From contig NZ_JADMSO010000002.1 of assembly GCF_015560805.1 (NCBI RefSeq), positions 1 through 64,000 of the forward strand: DNA of 64,000 nucleotides, in the 5' to 3' direction. The DNA is from Mediterraneibacter glycyrrhizinilyticus (GTDB taxonomy: Bacteria > Bacillota > Clostridia > Lachnospirales > Lachnospiraceae). Below the pieces are notes generated by a model. It saw only the letters and a program-made list of their open reading frames with translations. It ran no database searches and was not told the origin of the DNA. The position numbers and the translations under genes are program-made. Below, in pieces: positions 51,634 to 61,591 of the stretch. Numbering within the stretch: position 1 is the first letter of the stretch; the number at the start of each line of letters is the position of its first letter.

Positions 51634-52011
51634 ATGGAACGAAAGGAATTGATTTGTATCGGTTGTCCGATGGGCTGTCCGGTGACGGTGGAAATGAATG
51701 GAGAAAACGTCGTATCGGTGACCGGAAATACCTGTCCGAGAGGCGAGCGTTATGCGCGGAAAGAAGTGACGGATCCGACCCGGATCGTGACTTCGACCGT
51801 GAAAGTCAGAGGCGGAGCAGAGCTGCTTGTGCCTGTGAAGACAAAAGAGGATATTCCGAAAGGGAAAATATTTGAATGTATGAAAGCACTGACAGGTGTT
51901 GAAGTGAGTGCGCCGATAGGTATCGGAGATGTGATCATATCGGATGTGGCAGGTACCGGAGTCGATATCGTAGCTACAAAAGAGGTGCGGTCAGTCGGAA
52001 AAGCCGATTGA
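51634..52011 (+). CDS. DUF1667 protein (small iron-sulfur subunit)
   Basis: A 125-residue DUF1667 protein. CIGCPMGCPVTVEM (Cys8, Cys11, Cys15) and CPRGERYARKE (a fourth cysteine near residue 33) suggest an iron-sulfur or metal site. It follows the GlpB-like gene by 17 bases and completes the three-gene unit, in the position of GlpC. No membrane helix. Function in electron transfer is inferred from context only. Confidence 0.85.
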   Translation: MERKELICIGCPMGCPVTVEMNGENVVSVTGNTCPRGERYARKEVTDPTRIVTSTVKVRGGAELLVPVKTKEDIPKGKIFECMKALTGVEVSAPIGIGDVIISDVAGTGVDIVATKEVRSVGKAD

Positions 52012-52023
52012 AAAAGGACGATT

Positions 52024-52041
52024 GAAAAAGCGAGCTTTTTT
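52024..52041 (+). terminator. Weak terminator after the GlpA-like operon
   Basis: GAAAAAGC-ga-GCTTTTTT: a short stem with T-run starting about 12 bases after the DUF1667 stop. Confidence 0.5.
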
Positions 52042-52066
52042 GCTTTCCATGCTCTGCCGAAGATGC

Positions 52067-52072
52067 TATAAT
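52067..52072 (+). promoter_or_regulatory. -10 box upstream of the M16C peptidase gene
   Basis: Perfect TATAAT; the sequence 17 bases upstream (TTTCCA) is a poor -35. A leader hairpin (near 52094-52138, CCAGTCAGT with ACTGACGGCTGG) follows. Confidence 0.4.
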
Positions 52073-52168
52073 ATACCGTGCAAATATTCTGCCAGTCAGT
52101 GAATGCACGAACTGCGTATGGTTGAAAACTGACGGCTGGAAGAGAATAAGAAAAAGAGAGGAACAGCA

Positions 52169-55102
52169 ATGAGTATTTTTGATCTGAATGCATATGAAGT
52201 TGTTTTGACGGAAGATCTGCCGGATCTGAAGTCAAAAGGCTATTTATTAAAACATAAAAAAAGCGGCGCCCGTGTCCTTTTGATGGAAAATGATGATGAG
52301 AATAAAGTCTTTACGATCGGATTTCGGACGCCGCCGTCAGACAGTACCGGAGTTCCGCATATCATGGAACATTCCGTGCTCTGCGGTTCGAGAGATTTCC
52401 CGGTTAAGGATCCGTTTGTGGAGCTTGTCAAAGGATCGTTGAACACTTTTTTAAATGCGATGACGTATCCGGACAAGACCGTATATCCGGTGGCGAGCTG
52501 TAATGACAAAGATTTCCAGAATCTGATGCATGTTTACATGGATGCGGTATTCTATCCGAATATTTATCAGCACGACGAGATTTTCCGGCAGGAGGGATGG
52601 AGTTACAAACTGGATGAGCCGGACGGCAAATTGGAATACAACGGAGTCGTTTATAATGAGATGAAAGGAGCATTTTCGTCTCCGGAGGGCGTGCTGGACC
52701 GTGTGATCTTAAATTCCCTGTTCCCGGATACGTCCTATGCGTATGAGTCAGGAGGAGATCCGGAAGAGATTCCGAACCTGACATACGAACAGTTTTTGGA
52801 TTTTCATCGGAAATATTATCATCCGTCCAACAGTTACATTTACCTGTACGGCGATATGGATATGGAAGAAAAACTGAAATGGCTGGATGAAAATTATCTG
52901 TGTGAATTTGACGCGGCAGAAGTGGACTCTGAGATCTGTTTTCAGAAACCATTTGATAAGATGATCGAAGTAGAAAAGACGTATTCTATCTCCAGTGAGG
53001 AGACGGAGGAAGAGAATACCTATCTTTCCTACAATAAAGTGATCGCAACCAGTCTGGATGAAAAGCTTTATCAGGCATTCCAGATCTTGGATTATGCGCT
53101 GTTATCCGCGCCGGGGGCGCCGCTGAAAAAAGCGTTGATGGATGCGGGGATCGGCAAAGATATCATGGGATCTTACGACAACGGGATTTATCAGCCGATC
53201 TTTTCCATCATCGCGAAAAATGCGGAGCCGCAGCAGAAAGAACAGTTTGTGCAGGTGATCGAAGATACATTGCGTAAGATCGTGGAGGATGGAATCGATC
53301 GGAAAGCGCTGGAAGCGGGAATTAATTATCATGAGTTCCGGTTCCGGGAAGCGGATTTCGGAAATTACCCGAAAGGTCTGATGTACGGGCTGGATCTGTT
53401 TGACAGCTGGCTGTACGATGAAAAGAAACCGTTTATCCATATGCAGGCGATCCCGACATTTGCATTCTTGAAAGAGCAGATCGGCACGCGGTATTTTGAA
53501 GATCTGATCCAGAAATGGATTCTTGACAATCCCCACGGATCTATGGTGATCGTAAAACCGGAGAGAGGAAGAACCGCGCGGATGGACCGGGAACTGGATG
53601 AAAAACTGCAGACGTATAAAGCAGGACTTTCTCCGGACGAGGTGGAAAAGCTTGCCCGGGATACGGCGGAACTGATCGTATATCAGGAAAGTGAAGATGC
53701 AAGAGAAGATATGGAAAAGATTCCGGTGCTTGGACGGGAAGATATTTCCAGAGAGATCGCACCGATCTGTAATGAAGAACGGGTGTGTGGCGGGATCCCC
53801 ATGGTTTATCACAATGTGGAGACAAACGGTATTGGATATGTGACGCTGTTGTTCGATCTGTCAGGAGTTCCGGAAGAGAAACTTCCGTATGTGGGAATGC
53901 TTCAGGCAGTACTTGGGATCATTGACACGACACATTATGAATATGGGGAATTGTTCAATGAGATCAACGTTCATACCGGAGGGATCGGCACATCGCTGGA
54001 GTTATATCCGGATGTGACAAAGGTAAAAGAAAAAGAATTCCGGGCGACGTTTGAGATGAAAGGAAAGGCATTATATCCGAAGATGGATGTATTGTTCAAA
54101 ATGATGCGCGAGATTCTTACAGAGTCCAAGCTGGAAGATGAAAAGCGTTTAAAAGAGATTCTTTCGATGCTGAAATCCCGGCTGCAGATGAGCTTCCTTT
54201 CCTCCGGACATACGACGGCGGCATTGAGAGCATTGTCTTATTCGTCTCCGTTGTCCAAGTTCAAAGATGATACCGATGGAATCGGCTACTATGAAGCGGT
54301 AAAAGAGATCGAAGAACATTTTGAGGAGAAAAAGGAAGAACTGATCGCGAATCTGAAAGAACTTGCGGCACGGATTTTCCGGGCAGACAATCTGATGATC
54401 AGTTACACGGCGGCGCCGGAGGGGCTGGATGCGGTTGAAAAAGAAATGGAGACGTTCAAAAACGGACTGTTTGAGAGAACGGACGGCGATGAGCAGGAAA
54501 ACCGCTGCATTTTACACTGCGTAAAGCGAAATGAGGGATTTAAGACGTCCTCGAAAGTACAGTATGTGGCGCGGACCGGTAATTTCATTGACGGAGGCGC
54601 AGCGTACAGCGGAGCGCTTCATATTTTGAAAGTGATCTTAAGTTATGATTACCTGTGGCAGAATATCCGTGTCAAAGGCGGCGCGTATGGATGCATGTGC
54701 AACTTTAACAGGATCGGAGAGGGGTATCTGATCTCCTACCGTGATCCGAATCTGGAGAAAACGATCGATGTATACGAAAAAGTAACTGAGTATCTGCGTA
54801 ATTTCGAGGCGGATGACCGGGATATGAATAAATATATCATCGGAACGATCAGCAATATCGACCGACCGATGAATCCGTCGGCAAAGGGCACGCGTTCCAT
54901 GAATCTCTATATGAATCATGTGACGGAAGAGATGATCAGAAAGGAACGGGAAGAGATCTTAAATGCCGGACAGGAAGAAATCCGTGCGCTTGCGGATGTT
55001 GTTGCGGCGATGCTTGCGGCGGATCAGCTCTGTGTGATCGGAAGTGAGGAAAAGATCGAGGAACAAAAAGCATTATTCGGCGAAGTCAGAACATTGTTTT
55101 AA
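52169..55102 (+). CDS. M16C-family zinc metallopeptidase (insulinase type)
   Basis: A 977-residue peptidase of the presequence-protease (PreP/Cym1) type. The inverted zinc motif HIMEH is at residues 64-68, with the third ligand region NGVVYNEMKGAFSSPE about 75 residues later; a central M16C linker and an inactive second half (no HxxEH) follow, as in the family. It degrades oligopeptides in a closed chamber. There is no signal peptide, so it is likely cytoplasmic. Start has AGAGAGGAA. Confidence 0.93.
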   Translation: MSIFDLNAYEVVLTEDLPDLKSKGYLLKHKKSGARVLLMENDDENKVFTIGFRTPPSDSTGVPHIMEHSVLCGSRDFPVKDPFVELVKGSLNTFLNAMTYPDKTVYPVASCNDKDFQNLMHVYMDAVFYPNIYQHDEIFRQEGWSYKLDEPDGKLEYNGVVYNEMKGAFSSPEGVLDRVILNSLFPDTSYAYESGGDPEEIPNLTYEQFLDFHRKYYHPSNSYIYLYGDMDMEEKLKWLDENYLCEFDAAEVDSEICFQKPFDKMIEVEKTYSISSEETEEENTYLSYNKVIATSLDEKLYQAFQILDYALLSAPGAPLKKALMDAGIGKDIMGSYDNGIYQPIFSIIAKNAEPQQKEQFVQVIEDTLRKIVEDGIDRKALEAGINYHEFRFREADFGNYPKGLMYGLDLFDSWLYDEKKPFIHMQAIPTFAFLKEQIGTRYFEDLIQKWILDNPHGSMVIVKPERGRTARMDRELDEKLQTYKAGLSPDEVEKLARDTAELIVYQESEDAREDMEKIPVLGREDISREIAPICNEERVCGGIPMVYHNVETNGIGYVTLLFDLSGVPEEKLPYVGMLQAVLGIIDTTHYEYGELFNEINVHTGGIGTSLELYPDVTKVKEKEFRATFEMKGKALYPKMDVLFKMMREILTESKLEDEKRLKEILSMLKSRLQMSFLSSGHTTAALRALSYSSPLSKFKDDTDGIGYYEAVKEIEEHFEEKKEELIANLKELAARIFRADNLMISYTAAPEGLDAVEKEMETFKNGLFERTDGDEQENRCILHCVKRNEGFKTSSKVQYVARTGNFIDGGAAYSGALHILKVILSYDYLWQNIRVKGGAYGCMCNFNRIGEGYLISYRDPNLEKTIDVYEKVTEYLRNFEADDRDMNKYIIGTISNIDRPMNPSAKGTRSMNLYMNHVTEEMIRKEREEILNAGQEEIRALADVVAAMLAADQLCVIGSEEKIEEQKALFGEVRTLF

Positions 55103-55120
55103 GACAAAGGAGAAAACGGG

Positions 55121-56020
55121 ATGAAAGAAAATTTTAAGTCCGGATTTGTGACATTGATCGGACGTCCGAACGTGGGAAAATCTACGCTCATGAATCAGCT
55201 GATCGGGCAGAAGATCGCGATCACGTCCAATAAACCGCAGACAACTAGAAACCGGATCCAGACGGTTCTGACAACAGAGGAAGGACAGATCGTTTTTGTG
55301 GATACGCCGGGCATCCATAAGGCAAAAAACAAACTCGGCGAATATATGGTCAATATCGCGGAACGTTCGCTGAACGAAGTGGATGTGGTGCTCTGGCTTG
55401 TGGAACCGACGAACTTTATCGGAGCAGGAGAGCGGCATATCATTGAACAGCTGAAAAAGGTGAAAACGCCGGTGATCCTTGTGATCAACAAGATCGATAT
55501 GGTGAAACGGGAAGAAATTTTAACGTTTATCGACACATACCGCACGGAGTATGATTTTGCGGAGATCGTTCCGGTTTCTGCGAGAAGCGGAGAGAACAGC
55601 GATGAATTGGTGCGGGTGATCATGCAGTATCTGCCGTATGGACCGCAGTTCTATGACGAAGATACGATCACGGATCAGCCGGAACGTCAGATCGTGGCGG
55701 AACTGATCCGTGAAAAAGCGTTGCATTGTCTTCAGGAGGAGATTCCGCACGGGATCGCAGTTGCGATCGACCGGATGAAAATGCAGAATAAAGTGATGCA
55801 TATTGACGCGACGATCATTTGCGAGCGGGATTCCCATAAAGGGATCATCATCGGAAAACAGGGCGGTATGCTGAAAAAAATCGGCAGTACGGCGCGCTAT
55901 GAGATCGAGCGGCTTTTGGACTGCAAGGTAAATCTGAAACTTTGGGTAAAAGTACAGAAGAACTGGAGAGACAGTGATTTCCTTATGAAAAACTTTGGTT
56001 ACCATGAGGATGAAATGTAA
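55121..56020 (+). CDS. era: GTPase Era
   Basis: A 299-residue Era, which binds 16S rRNA and helps 30S maturation. G1 GRPNVGKST (residues 14-22), G3 DTPGIHKAKNKLG, G4 NKIDM; the KH domain has GKQGGMLKKIGSTARYEIE near 250. Starts 18 bases after the peptidase stop with AAAGGAG. Followed by yqzL and recO as in other Firmicutes. Confidence 0.96.
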   Translation: MKENFKSGFVTLIGRPNVGKSTLMNQLIGQKIAITSNKPQTTRNRIQTVLTTEEGQIVFVDTPGIHKAKNKLGEYMVNIAERSLNEVDVVLWLVEPTNFIGAGERHIIEQLKKVKTPVILVINKIDMVKREEILTFIDTYRTEYDFAEIVPVSARSGENSDELVRVIMQYLPYGPQFYDEDTITDQPERQIVAELIREKALHCLQEEIPHGIAVAIDRMKMQNKVMHIDATIICERDSHKGIIIGKQGGMLKKIGSTARYEIERLLDCKVNLKLWVKVQKNWRDSDFLMKNFGYHEDEM

Positions 56021-56154
56021 CGACAACCGCATACTGGCAGAATTTGTGTAGTATAGCTGGAACCGAACCGGAAAACCTAATAGTAAAGAAAACAAGGCTT
56101 TGTCACGACAGCGGCAAAGCTTTGTCGATCTTATACAGAGGAAGAGGTGGACGG

Positions 56155-56337
56155 ATGGAACAGCGATATTGGGAACAGTTTATGAAGAGCGGAAGCGTGG
56201 CAGATTATCTTGATTATAAAAGAGAGACGGGCGAGATATCTCCATGCGGGAAAAACAGACAGGACAGAGGGAAACGAGTTGAATCAGATCGTATTGACGG
56301 GGCTGGTGCTTCAGGCAGCACCGGTTGGAGAATATGA
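56155..56337 (+). CDS. YqzL-family small protein
   Basis: A 60-residue frame starting MEQRYWEQFMKSGSVADYLDYKRE. In Bacillus subtilis and other Firmicutes a short YqzL protein with the same W-x-x-F-x-x-[ST]-G-x-[VI]-x-x-Y-[LI] pattern lies between era and recO, so synteny and sequence agree. The ribosome site GAAGAGGTGG is good. The last 19 codons overlap the recO start in another frame and are probably of little importance. Function unknown. Confidence 0.75.
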   Translation: MEQRYWEQFMKSGSVADYLDYKRETGEISPCGKNRQDRGKRVESDRIDGAGASGSTGWRI

Positions 56338-57028
56338 CAGAAGAGTTGTGATATTGACGAAAGAACAGGGGAAGATCTCAGCGTTTGCAAGGGGGGCGAG
56401 AAGACCGAACAGTCCGCTTGTTGCAGCTGTGAACCCCTTTTCTTTTGGTGAGTTCACCGTGTATGCGGGGCGGTCTTCCTATACGGTCCAGTCGGCGAAG
56501 ATATCCAACTATTTTTCGGAATTGCGGGAAGATATGGAGGGCGCCTGTTACGGATTTTATTTTCTGGAATTTACGTCTTATTATACGAAAGAGGCAAATG
56601 ATGAGCGAGAGATGCTCAAACTGCTTTATCAGACACTGCGGGCGCTGACCAATCCGCATATTCCGAACCGGCTGATCCGGTACATATTTGAACTGCGCGC
56701 GCTCTGCATTAACGGGGAGGGACCGCAGGTATTTCAGTGCATTTCCTGTGGGAAAACAAAAGGTCAGCTTGTGTTCAGTGTGAAAAAGGGAGGACTTGTC
56801 TGTCCGGATTGTGGAAAAGATGTGATCGACGGCATTTGTCTGAACCAGTCCACGTTGTATAGTATGCAATATATAGAGAGCAGCCAGATCGAAAAACTGT
56901 ATACGTTTGTAGTAAAAGAAAACGTGTTGGAAGAATTGGCGCGGGTGATGAAGCGGTATACGGACGTATATGTGGATAAACGGTTTAAATCGCTGGAAAT
57001 ACTGGAGACGCTGGTTGGTCTGGAATAA
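56279..57028 (+). CDS. recO: DNA repair protein RecO
   Basis: A 249-residue RecO. It has the N-terminal OB-fold (NQIVLTGLVLQAAPVGEYDRR, VILTKEQGKISAFARGARR) that binds single-stranded DNA, a helical part, and a C4 zinc site (CISCGKTKGQ and CPDCG). It loads RecA together with RecR. I choose TTG at 56279 because AGAGGG is eight bases upstream and the product then begins like other RecO; an ATG at 56210 would add 23 non-family residues inside yqzL. Confidence 0.9.
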   Translation: MNQIVLTGLVLQAAPVGEYDRRVVILTKEQGKISAFARGARRPNSPLVAAVNPFSFGEFTVYAGRSSYTVQSAKISNYFSELREDMEGACYGFYFLEFTSYYTKEANDEREMLKLLYQTLRALTNPHIPNRLIRYIFELRALCINGEGPQVFQCISCGKTKGQLVFSVKKGGLVCPDCGKDVIDGICLNQSTLYSMQYIESSQIEKLYTFVVKENVLEELARVMKRYTDVYVDKRFKSLEILETLVGLE

Positions 57029-57038
57029 GTTTTTCGCC

Positions 57039-57067
57039 TTTACAAACGCACCGGGAACGGCTATAAT
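57039..57067 (+). promoter_or_regulatory. Promoter of glyS
   Basis: TTTACA, 17 bases, TATAAT, about 80 bases before the start. I see no T-box signature in the leader. Confidence 0.65.
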
Positions 57068-57149
57068 TAGGGAGAAATTGAGTTCAAGAAACAGGGAAAA
57101 CCGAGTTCAAGAAAAAGAAATGTGAAAAGAAATGTGAGGAACAGAAACT

Positions 57150-58550
57150 ATGGCTGAAAAGACGATGGAAAAGATTGTAGCTCTTGCAAAATCAAGAGGA
57201 TTTGTGTATCCGGGATCTGAGATTTACGGAGGTCTTGCGAATACATGGGATTACGGCAATCTTGGCGTGGAATTAAAGAATAATGTAAAAAAAGCATGGT
57301 GGCAGAAGTTCGTGCAGGAGTCTCCGTACAATGTCGGTGTGGACTGTGCGATCCTGATGAATCCGCAGACATGGGTGGCTTCCGGACATCTGGGCGGATT
57401 TTCCGATCCGCTGATGGATTGTAAGGAATGTCATGAGCGTTTCCGTGCTGATAAGCTGATCGAAGATTACTGTGCGGAAAAAGGAATCGAGATCGAGGGT
57501 GCGGTGGATGCGTGGTCTCAGGAGGAGATGACTGCATTTATCGAAGAACATCAGATTCCATGCCCGTCTTGCGGCAAACATAATTTTACAGATATCCGTC
57601 AGTTCAACCTGATGTTCAAGACATTCCAGGGCGTTACGGAAGATGCGAAGAATACAGTATATCTTCGTCCGGAGACGGCGCAGGGAATTTTTGTAAACTT
57701 TAAGAACGTACAGAGAACTTCGAGAAAGAAGATCCCGTTTGGCATCGCTCAGATCGGTAAATCATTCCGTAATGAGATCACACCGGGTAACTTTACGTTC
57801 CGTACAAGAGAGTTTGAACAGATGGAGCTGGAATTCTTCTGTGAGCCGGATACCGATCTGGAATGGTTTGCATACTGGAAACAGTTCTGCCTTGACTGGC
57901 TGCATGCGCTGGGAATGAAAGATGACGAGATCCGTTACCGTGACCACGATCAGGAAGAACTTTCGTTTTACAGTAAAGCGACGACAGACGTGGAGTTCCT
58001 GTTCCCGTTCGGATGGGGAGAACTCTGGGGAATCGCAGACCGTACCAATTACGATTTGTCACAGCATATGGAAGTATCCAAACAGGATCTGACCTATTTT
58101 GACGATGAGAAGAAAGAGAAATACATTCCATATGTAATTGAACCGTCACTGGGAGCGGATCGTATGGTACTTGCATTCCTTTGCAGCGCATACGATGAGG
58201 AGAATATCGGAACCGAAGAGAAACCGGATATGCGTACCGTGCTTCATTTCCATCCGGTGCTTGCCCCGGTAAAAGTAGGTATTCTTCCACTTTCTAAAAA
58301 GCTCAACGAAGGTGCGGAGAAGATTTATGCGGAACTGAGTAAATATTACAACTGTGAATTTGATGACCGCGGAAATATCGGAAAACGTTACCGCCGTCAG
58401 GATGAGATCGGAACGCCGTTCTGCGTAACTTACGACTTTGAGTCTGAGGAAGACGGTGCAGTAACAGTGCGCGACCGTGATACGATGCAGCAGGAAAGAA
58501 TCAAGATCGAAGATCTGAAATCATATTTGGAAGAGAAGATGAGATTTTAA
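57150..58550 (+). CDS. glyS: Glycine--tRNA ligase (single-chain type)
   Basis: A 466-residue class II synthetase of the alpha2, eukaryote-like form, not the bacterial alpha2beta2 one. Motifs: [20 protein letters not shown] (motif 1-2 region), [32 protein letters not shown] (motif 2, in two pieces) and [17 protein letters not shown] (motif 3), then an anticodon-binding domain (about 345-460). Short insert domain with CPSCGKHNF. The start has GAGGAAC upstream. Next to recO-era as in Clostridia. Confidence 0.95.
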   Translation: MAEKTMEKIVALAKSRGFVYPGSEIYGGLANTWDYGNLGVELKNNVKKAWWQKFVQESPYNVGVDCAILMNPQTWVASGHLGGFSDPLMDCKECHERFRADKLIEDYCAEKGIEIEGAVDAWSQEEMTAFIEEHQIPCPSCGKHNFTDIRQFNLMFKTFQGVTEDAKNTVYLRPETAQGIFVNFKNVQRTSRKKIPFGIAQIGKSFRNEITPGNFTFRTREFEQMELEFFCEPDTDLEWFAYWKQFCLDWLHALGMKDDEIRYRDHDQEELSFYSKATTDVEFLFPFGWGELWGIADRTNYDLSQHMEVSKQDLTYFDDEKKEKYIPYVIEPSLGADRMVLAFLCSAYDEENIGTEEKPDMRTVLHFHPVLAPVKVGILPLSKKLNEGAEKIYAELSKYYNCEFDDRGNIGKRYRRQDEIGTPFCVTYDFESEEDGAVTVRDRDTMQQERIKIEDLKSYLEEKMRF

Positions 58551-58551
58551 G

Positions 58552-59937
58552 ATGGAAAAAGCAGAACAGAAAGAATGGAATCTGTGGGAAATCTATGATG
58601 ATACCCAGTTACAGGAATTAGAGAAATTGAACGAAGCGTACAAAGCATTTCTGGATGCCGGAAAGACGGAGCGGGAGTGTGTGACGGAGATTGTGCGTCA
58701 GGCGGAAGCGGCAGGCTATCGTGATCTGTACAGTATGGATGCGGTGAAAGCCGGCGATAAAGTGTATGCGACCTGGATGGAGAAGTCCATCGCGTTGTTC
58801 CATGTGGGAAGCGAACCGTTGGAACAGGGAATGAACATCTTAGGCGCGCACATCGATTCCCCTCGTCTGGATTTGAAACAGAATCCGTTGTATGAGGACA
58901 GTGGATTTGCATATTTTGATACCCATTATTACGGCGGGATCAAGAAATACCAGTGGGTGACGATCCCGCTTGGCATCCACGGTGTGATCGTGCGCAAAGA
59001 CGGAACGAAAGAAGTCGTATCCATCGGGGAAAAGGAAGAGGATCCGGTATTTGCGGTGACAGATCTTCTTGTGCATTTATCCTCCAAACAGATGGAGAAG
59101 AAAGCTTCCGCAGTCGTGGAGGGTGAGAATCTGGATATCCTGATCGGAAGCAGACCGCTTGCAGGTGAGGAAAAAGAGGCGGTTGCAGCGCAGATCATGA
59201 AGCTTTTGGCAGATACATACCATATAGAAAGAGAAGATCTGATGTCTGCGGAACTGGAGGTTGTTCCGGCAGGAAAGGCAAGAGACTGTGGACTGGACCG
59301 CAGTATGGTGATGGCGTATGGGCAGGACGATCGTATCTGCGCGTATACGTCTCTTGCGGCGATGCTGGATGTAGAGACGGTGAGTCGGACCTCCTGCTGT
59401 ATTCTGGTTGATAAAGAAGAGATCGGAAGTGTGGGCGCAACCGGTATGCACTCCCGTTTCTTTGAAAATGCGGTTGCGGATTTATATGAAAAACTGGGCG
59501 GATTTTCAGAGCTGAAACTTCGCCGGACATTGGCGCGCTCTACGATGATCTCTTCGGATGTCAGTGCGGCGTATGATCCGATGTATACAGAGGTTTACGA
59601 TAAGAAATCCACAAGTTTCTTTGGAAAGGGACCGGTTTTCTGTAAGCATACAGGATCCCGAGGAAAAAGCGGATCCAATGACGCCAATGCGGAGTATATT
59701 GCAAAGCTGAGAAATGTATTTGATGCACATGAGGTACATTTCCAGATGGCAGAACTCGGAAAAGTAGATGCGGGCGGCGGCGGAACGATCGCATATATCC
59801 TGGCACAGTACGGTATGGAGGTGATCGACGGCGGCGTTGCAGTTCTTTGTATGCATGCGCCGTGGGAAATCTCCAGCAAGGCGGATGTCTATGAGGCGTA
59901 CCGCGGTTACTGCGCATTTTTAAAAGACATGAAATAA
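58552..59937 (+). CDS. M18-family aminopeptidase (first)
   Basis: A 461-residue di-zinc aminopeptidase of the M18 (ApeA/aspartyl aminopeptidase-like) family. Metal ligands: GAHIDSPRLDLKQNPLYED, DKEEIGSVGATGMHSRF, DVSAAYDPMY, and near the end AGGGGTIAYILAQYGMEVIDGGVAVL with HAPWEISSKADVYE. Cytoplasmic, no signal peptide. It begins one base after the glyS stop and so is probably on the glyS transcript. A close paralog follows. Confidence 0.92.
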   Translation: MEKAEQKEWNLWEIYDDTQLQELEKLNEAYKAFLDAGKTERECVTEIVRQAEAAGYRDLYSMDAVKAGDKVYATWMEKSIALFHVGSEPLEQGMNILGAHIDSPRLDLKQNPLYEDSGFAYFDTHYYGGIKKYQWVTIPLGIHGVIVRKDGTKEVVSIGEKEEDPVFAVTDLLVHLSSKQMEKKASAVVEGENLDILIGSRPLAGEEKEAVAAQIMKLLADTYHIEREDLMSAELEVVPAGKARDCGLDRSMVMAYGQDDRICAYTSLAAMLDVETVSRTSCCILVDKEEIGSVGATGMHSRFFENAVADLYEKLGGFSELKLRRTLARSTMISSDVSAAYDPMYTEVYDKKSTSFFGKGPVFCKHTGSRGKSGSNDANAEYIAKLRNVFDAHEVHFQMAELGKVDAGGGGTIAYILAQYGMEVIDGGVAVLCMHAPWEISSKADVYEAYRGYCAFLKDMK

Positions 59938-60024
59938 AAAGTCACGCATAGTTTGTGACCGGCAGAATCATAATAAGACTATCCGATCGATCGTGGATGT
60001 GAAAAGCAAAGGGAGGGACTTATT

Positions 60025-61440
60025 ATGAAACGGAGACAGGCATGGACGTTGTATAAAAAAGAAGAGGAAACGGCGATTGAGGAACTTTGTTCCGGATATC
60101 GCCGTTTTTTGGATGCCGGGAAAACCGAGCGGGAATGTATCAAAGAGGCGGTGCGGCTGGCAAAGAAAAAAGGGTATCGGAAATTGTCGGAATGCAGGCA
60201 GATCAAACCGGGAGACAAAGTATATGCGGTGCACAGCTCCAAGACCGCGGTATTTTTTCAGATAGGAACGGATTTGCAAGGAACTGCATCAGCAGCATTT
60301 CGGATCATCGGGGCGCATGTGGATTCGCCGCGGTTGGATGTCAAACAGGTTCCGCTTTATGAAGAATCCAACCAAGTGTATCTGGACACCCATTATTACG
60401 GAGGAATCAAGAAGTATCAGTGGCTATCTCTGCCACTGGCTCTGCATGGCGTGGTCGTACACAAAGACGGGACGAAAACATTGGTACAGATCGGAGAAAA
60501 AGAAGAAGATCCGGTTTTTGTGATCACGGATCTGCTCCCGCATCTCGGGAAAGATCTGCTTGAGAAAAAGGTACGAGAATTTATCGACGCTGAGAAACTG
60601 GATCTTCTGATCGGGAATCGCGCGGAAAAGAGTGGGAGGGCAGTCGAATATATCCGGCAGCTTCTTATGCAGAAGTATCAGATCGGGGAGGAAGACTTTC
60701 TTTCTGCGGAACTGGAAGTCGTTCCGGCAGGAAATGCGAGAGACTGCGGTTTGGACGGCAGCATGATCCTCGCGTATGGACAGGATGACAGAAGCTGCGC
60801 GTACGCGGCGCTTTTGGCGCTTCTGGAATCATCGGAGACGCAGTTAGAACATACATGCTGCTGTATTCTGGCGGACAAAGAAGAGACAGGAAGCCGGGGA
60901 GCGACCGGAATGCATTCCCGGTTTTTTGAAAATACAGCGGCGGATGTTTTGGAGAAGCTTGCGATCAGTCAAGACAAAGAGCGAAACGGAAACAAGGGAC
61001 AAAAGAGAGCGACAGATCGGAGACTGCGACATGTTCTGCAGAATTCGCAGATGCTTTCCGCGGATGTCAGCGCTGCATATGATCCGTTATATGAGACCTA
61101 TTTTGAAAAGAAAAATGCCGCGTATCTTTCGGAGGGCGTTGTGTTCTGCAAATACAGCGGGAGCGGAGGAAAGGCAGGAGGAAACGACGCCAGTGCCGAA
61201 TATATGGCAAAACTGCGCCGGATCATGGACGAAGCCGGTGTGGTGTATCAGACAGCGGAACTGGGGGCGGTAGACAGAGGAGGCGGCGGAACGATCGCAT
61301 ACATTCTTGCGGAATATGGGATGGATGTGATCGACTGCGGACCGGCGGTTTTGGGCATGCATGCACCGTGGGAAGTGCTCAGCAAAGCCGATTTATTTGA
61401 GACTGTGAAAGCGTATCGTGCGTTTTATCAGGAAGTGTGA
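60025..61440 (+). CDS. M18-family aminopeptidase (second)
   Basis: A 471-residue paralog of the preceding gene, clearly alike over the full length: AHVDSPRLDVKQVPLYEES, ILADKEETGSRGATGMHSRF, DVSAAYDPLYETYFEK, GGGGTIAYILAEYGMDVID and HAPWEVLSKADLFE. It differs by an insert near residue 310-325 (KERNGNKGQKRATDRR) and a basic N-terminus. Divergence is considerable, so duplication is not recent. The 87-bp gap contains a small hairpin, and the start has AAAGGGAGG. Confidence 0.92.
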   Translation: MKRRQAWTLYKKEEETAIEELCSGYRRFLDAGKTERECIKEAVRLAKKKGYRKLSECRQIKPGDKVYAVHSSKTAVFFQIGTDLQGTASAAFRIIGAHVDSPRLDVKQVPLYEESNQVYLDTHYYGGIKKYQWLSLPLALHGVVVHKDGTKTLVQIGEKEEDPVFVITDLLPHLGKDLLEKKVREFIDAEKLDLLIGNRAEKSGRAVEYIRQLLMQKYQIGEEDFLSAELEVVPAGNARDCGLDGSMILAYGQDDRSCAYAALLALLESSETQLEHTCCCILADKEETGSRGATGMHSRFFENTAADVLEKLAISQDKERNGNKGQKRATDRRLRHVLQNSQMLSADVSAAYDPLYETYFEKKNAAYLSEGVVFCKYSGSGGKAGGNDASAEYMAKLRRIMDEAGVVYQTAELGAVDRGGGGTIAYILAEYGMDVIDCGPAVLGMHAPWEVLSKADLFETVKAYRAFYQEV

Positions 61441-61504
61441 TCGGAGCAGGGATGGAGGCGATGGCAAAATTTGTACAATTCTGGCAAATTTGGGGTTAAA
61501 TCGC

Positions 61505-61533
61505 TTGACGGGAAACAGCAAAACCTTTAGAAT
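61505..61533 (+). promoter_or_regulatory. Promoter of ppdK
   Basis: TTGACG, 17 bases, TAGAAT, about 60 bases before the start. Confidence 0.6.
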
Positions 61534-61591
61534 AGATATGCACTTAGTCTAAATGTATTTGCAAAATAATATTTTAGGAGGGTCATTAGAC

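Noticed and set aside
57068-57149. T-box leader before glyS
   Set aside because: No T-box sequence, specifier stem or antiterminator is present; the leader is only about 80 bases.
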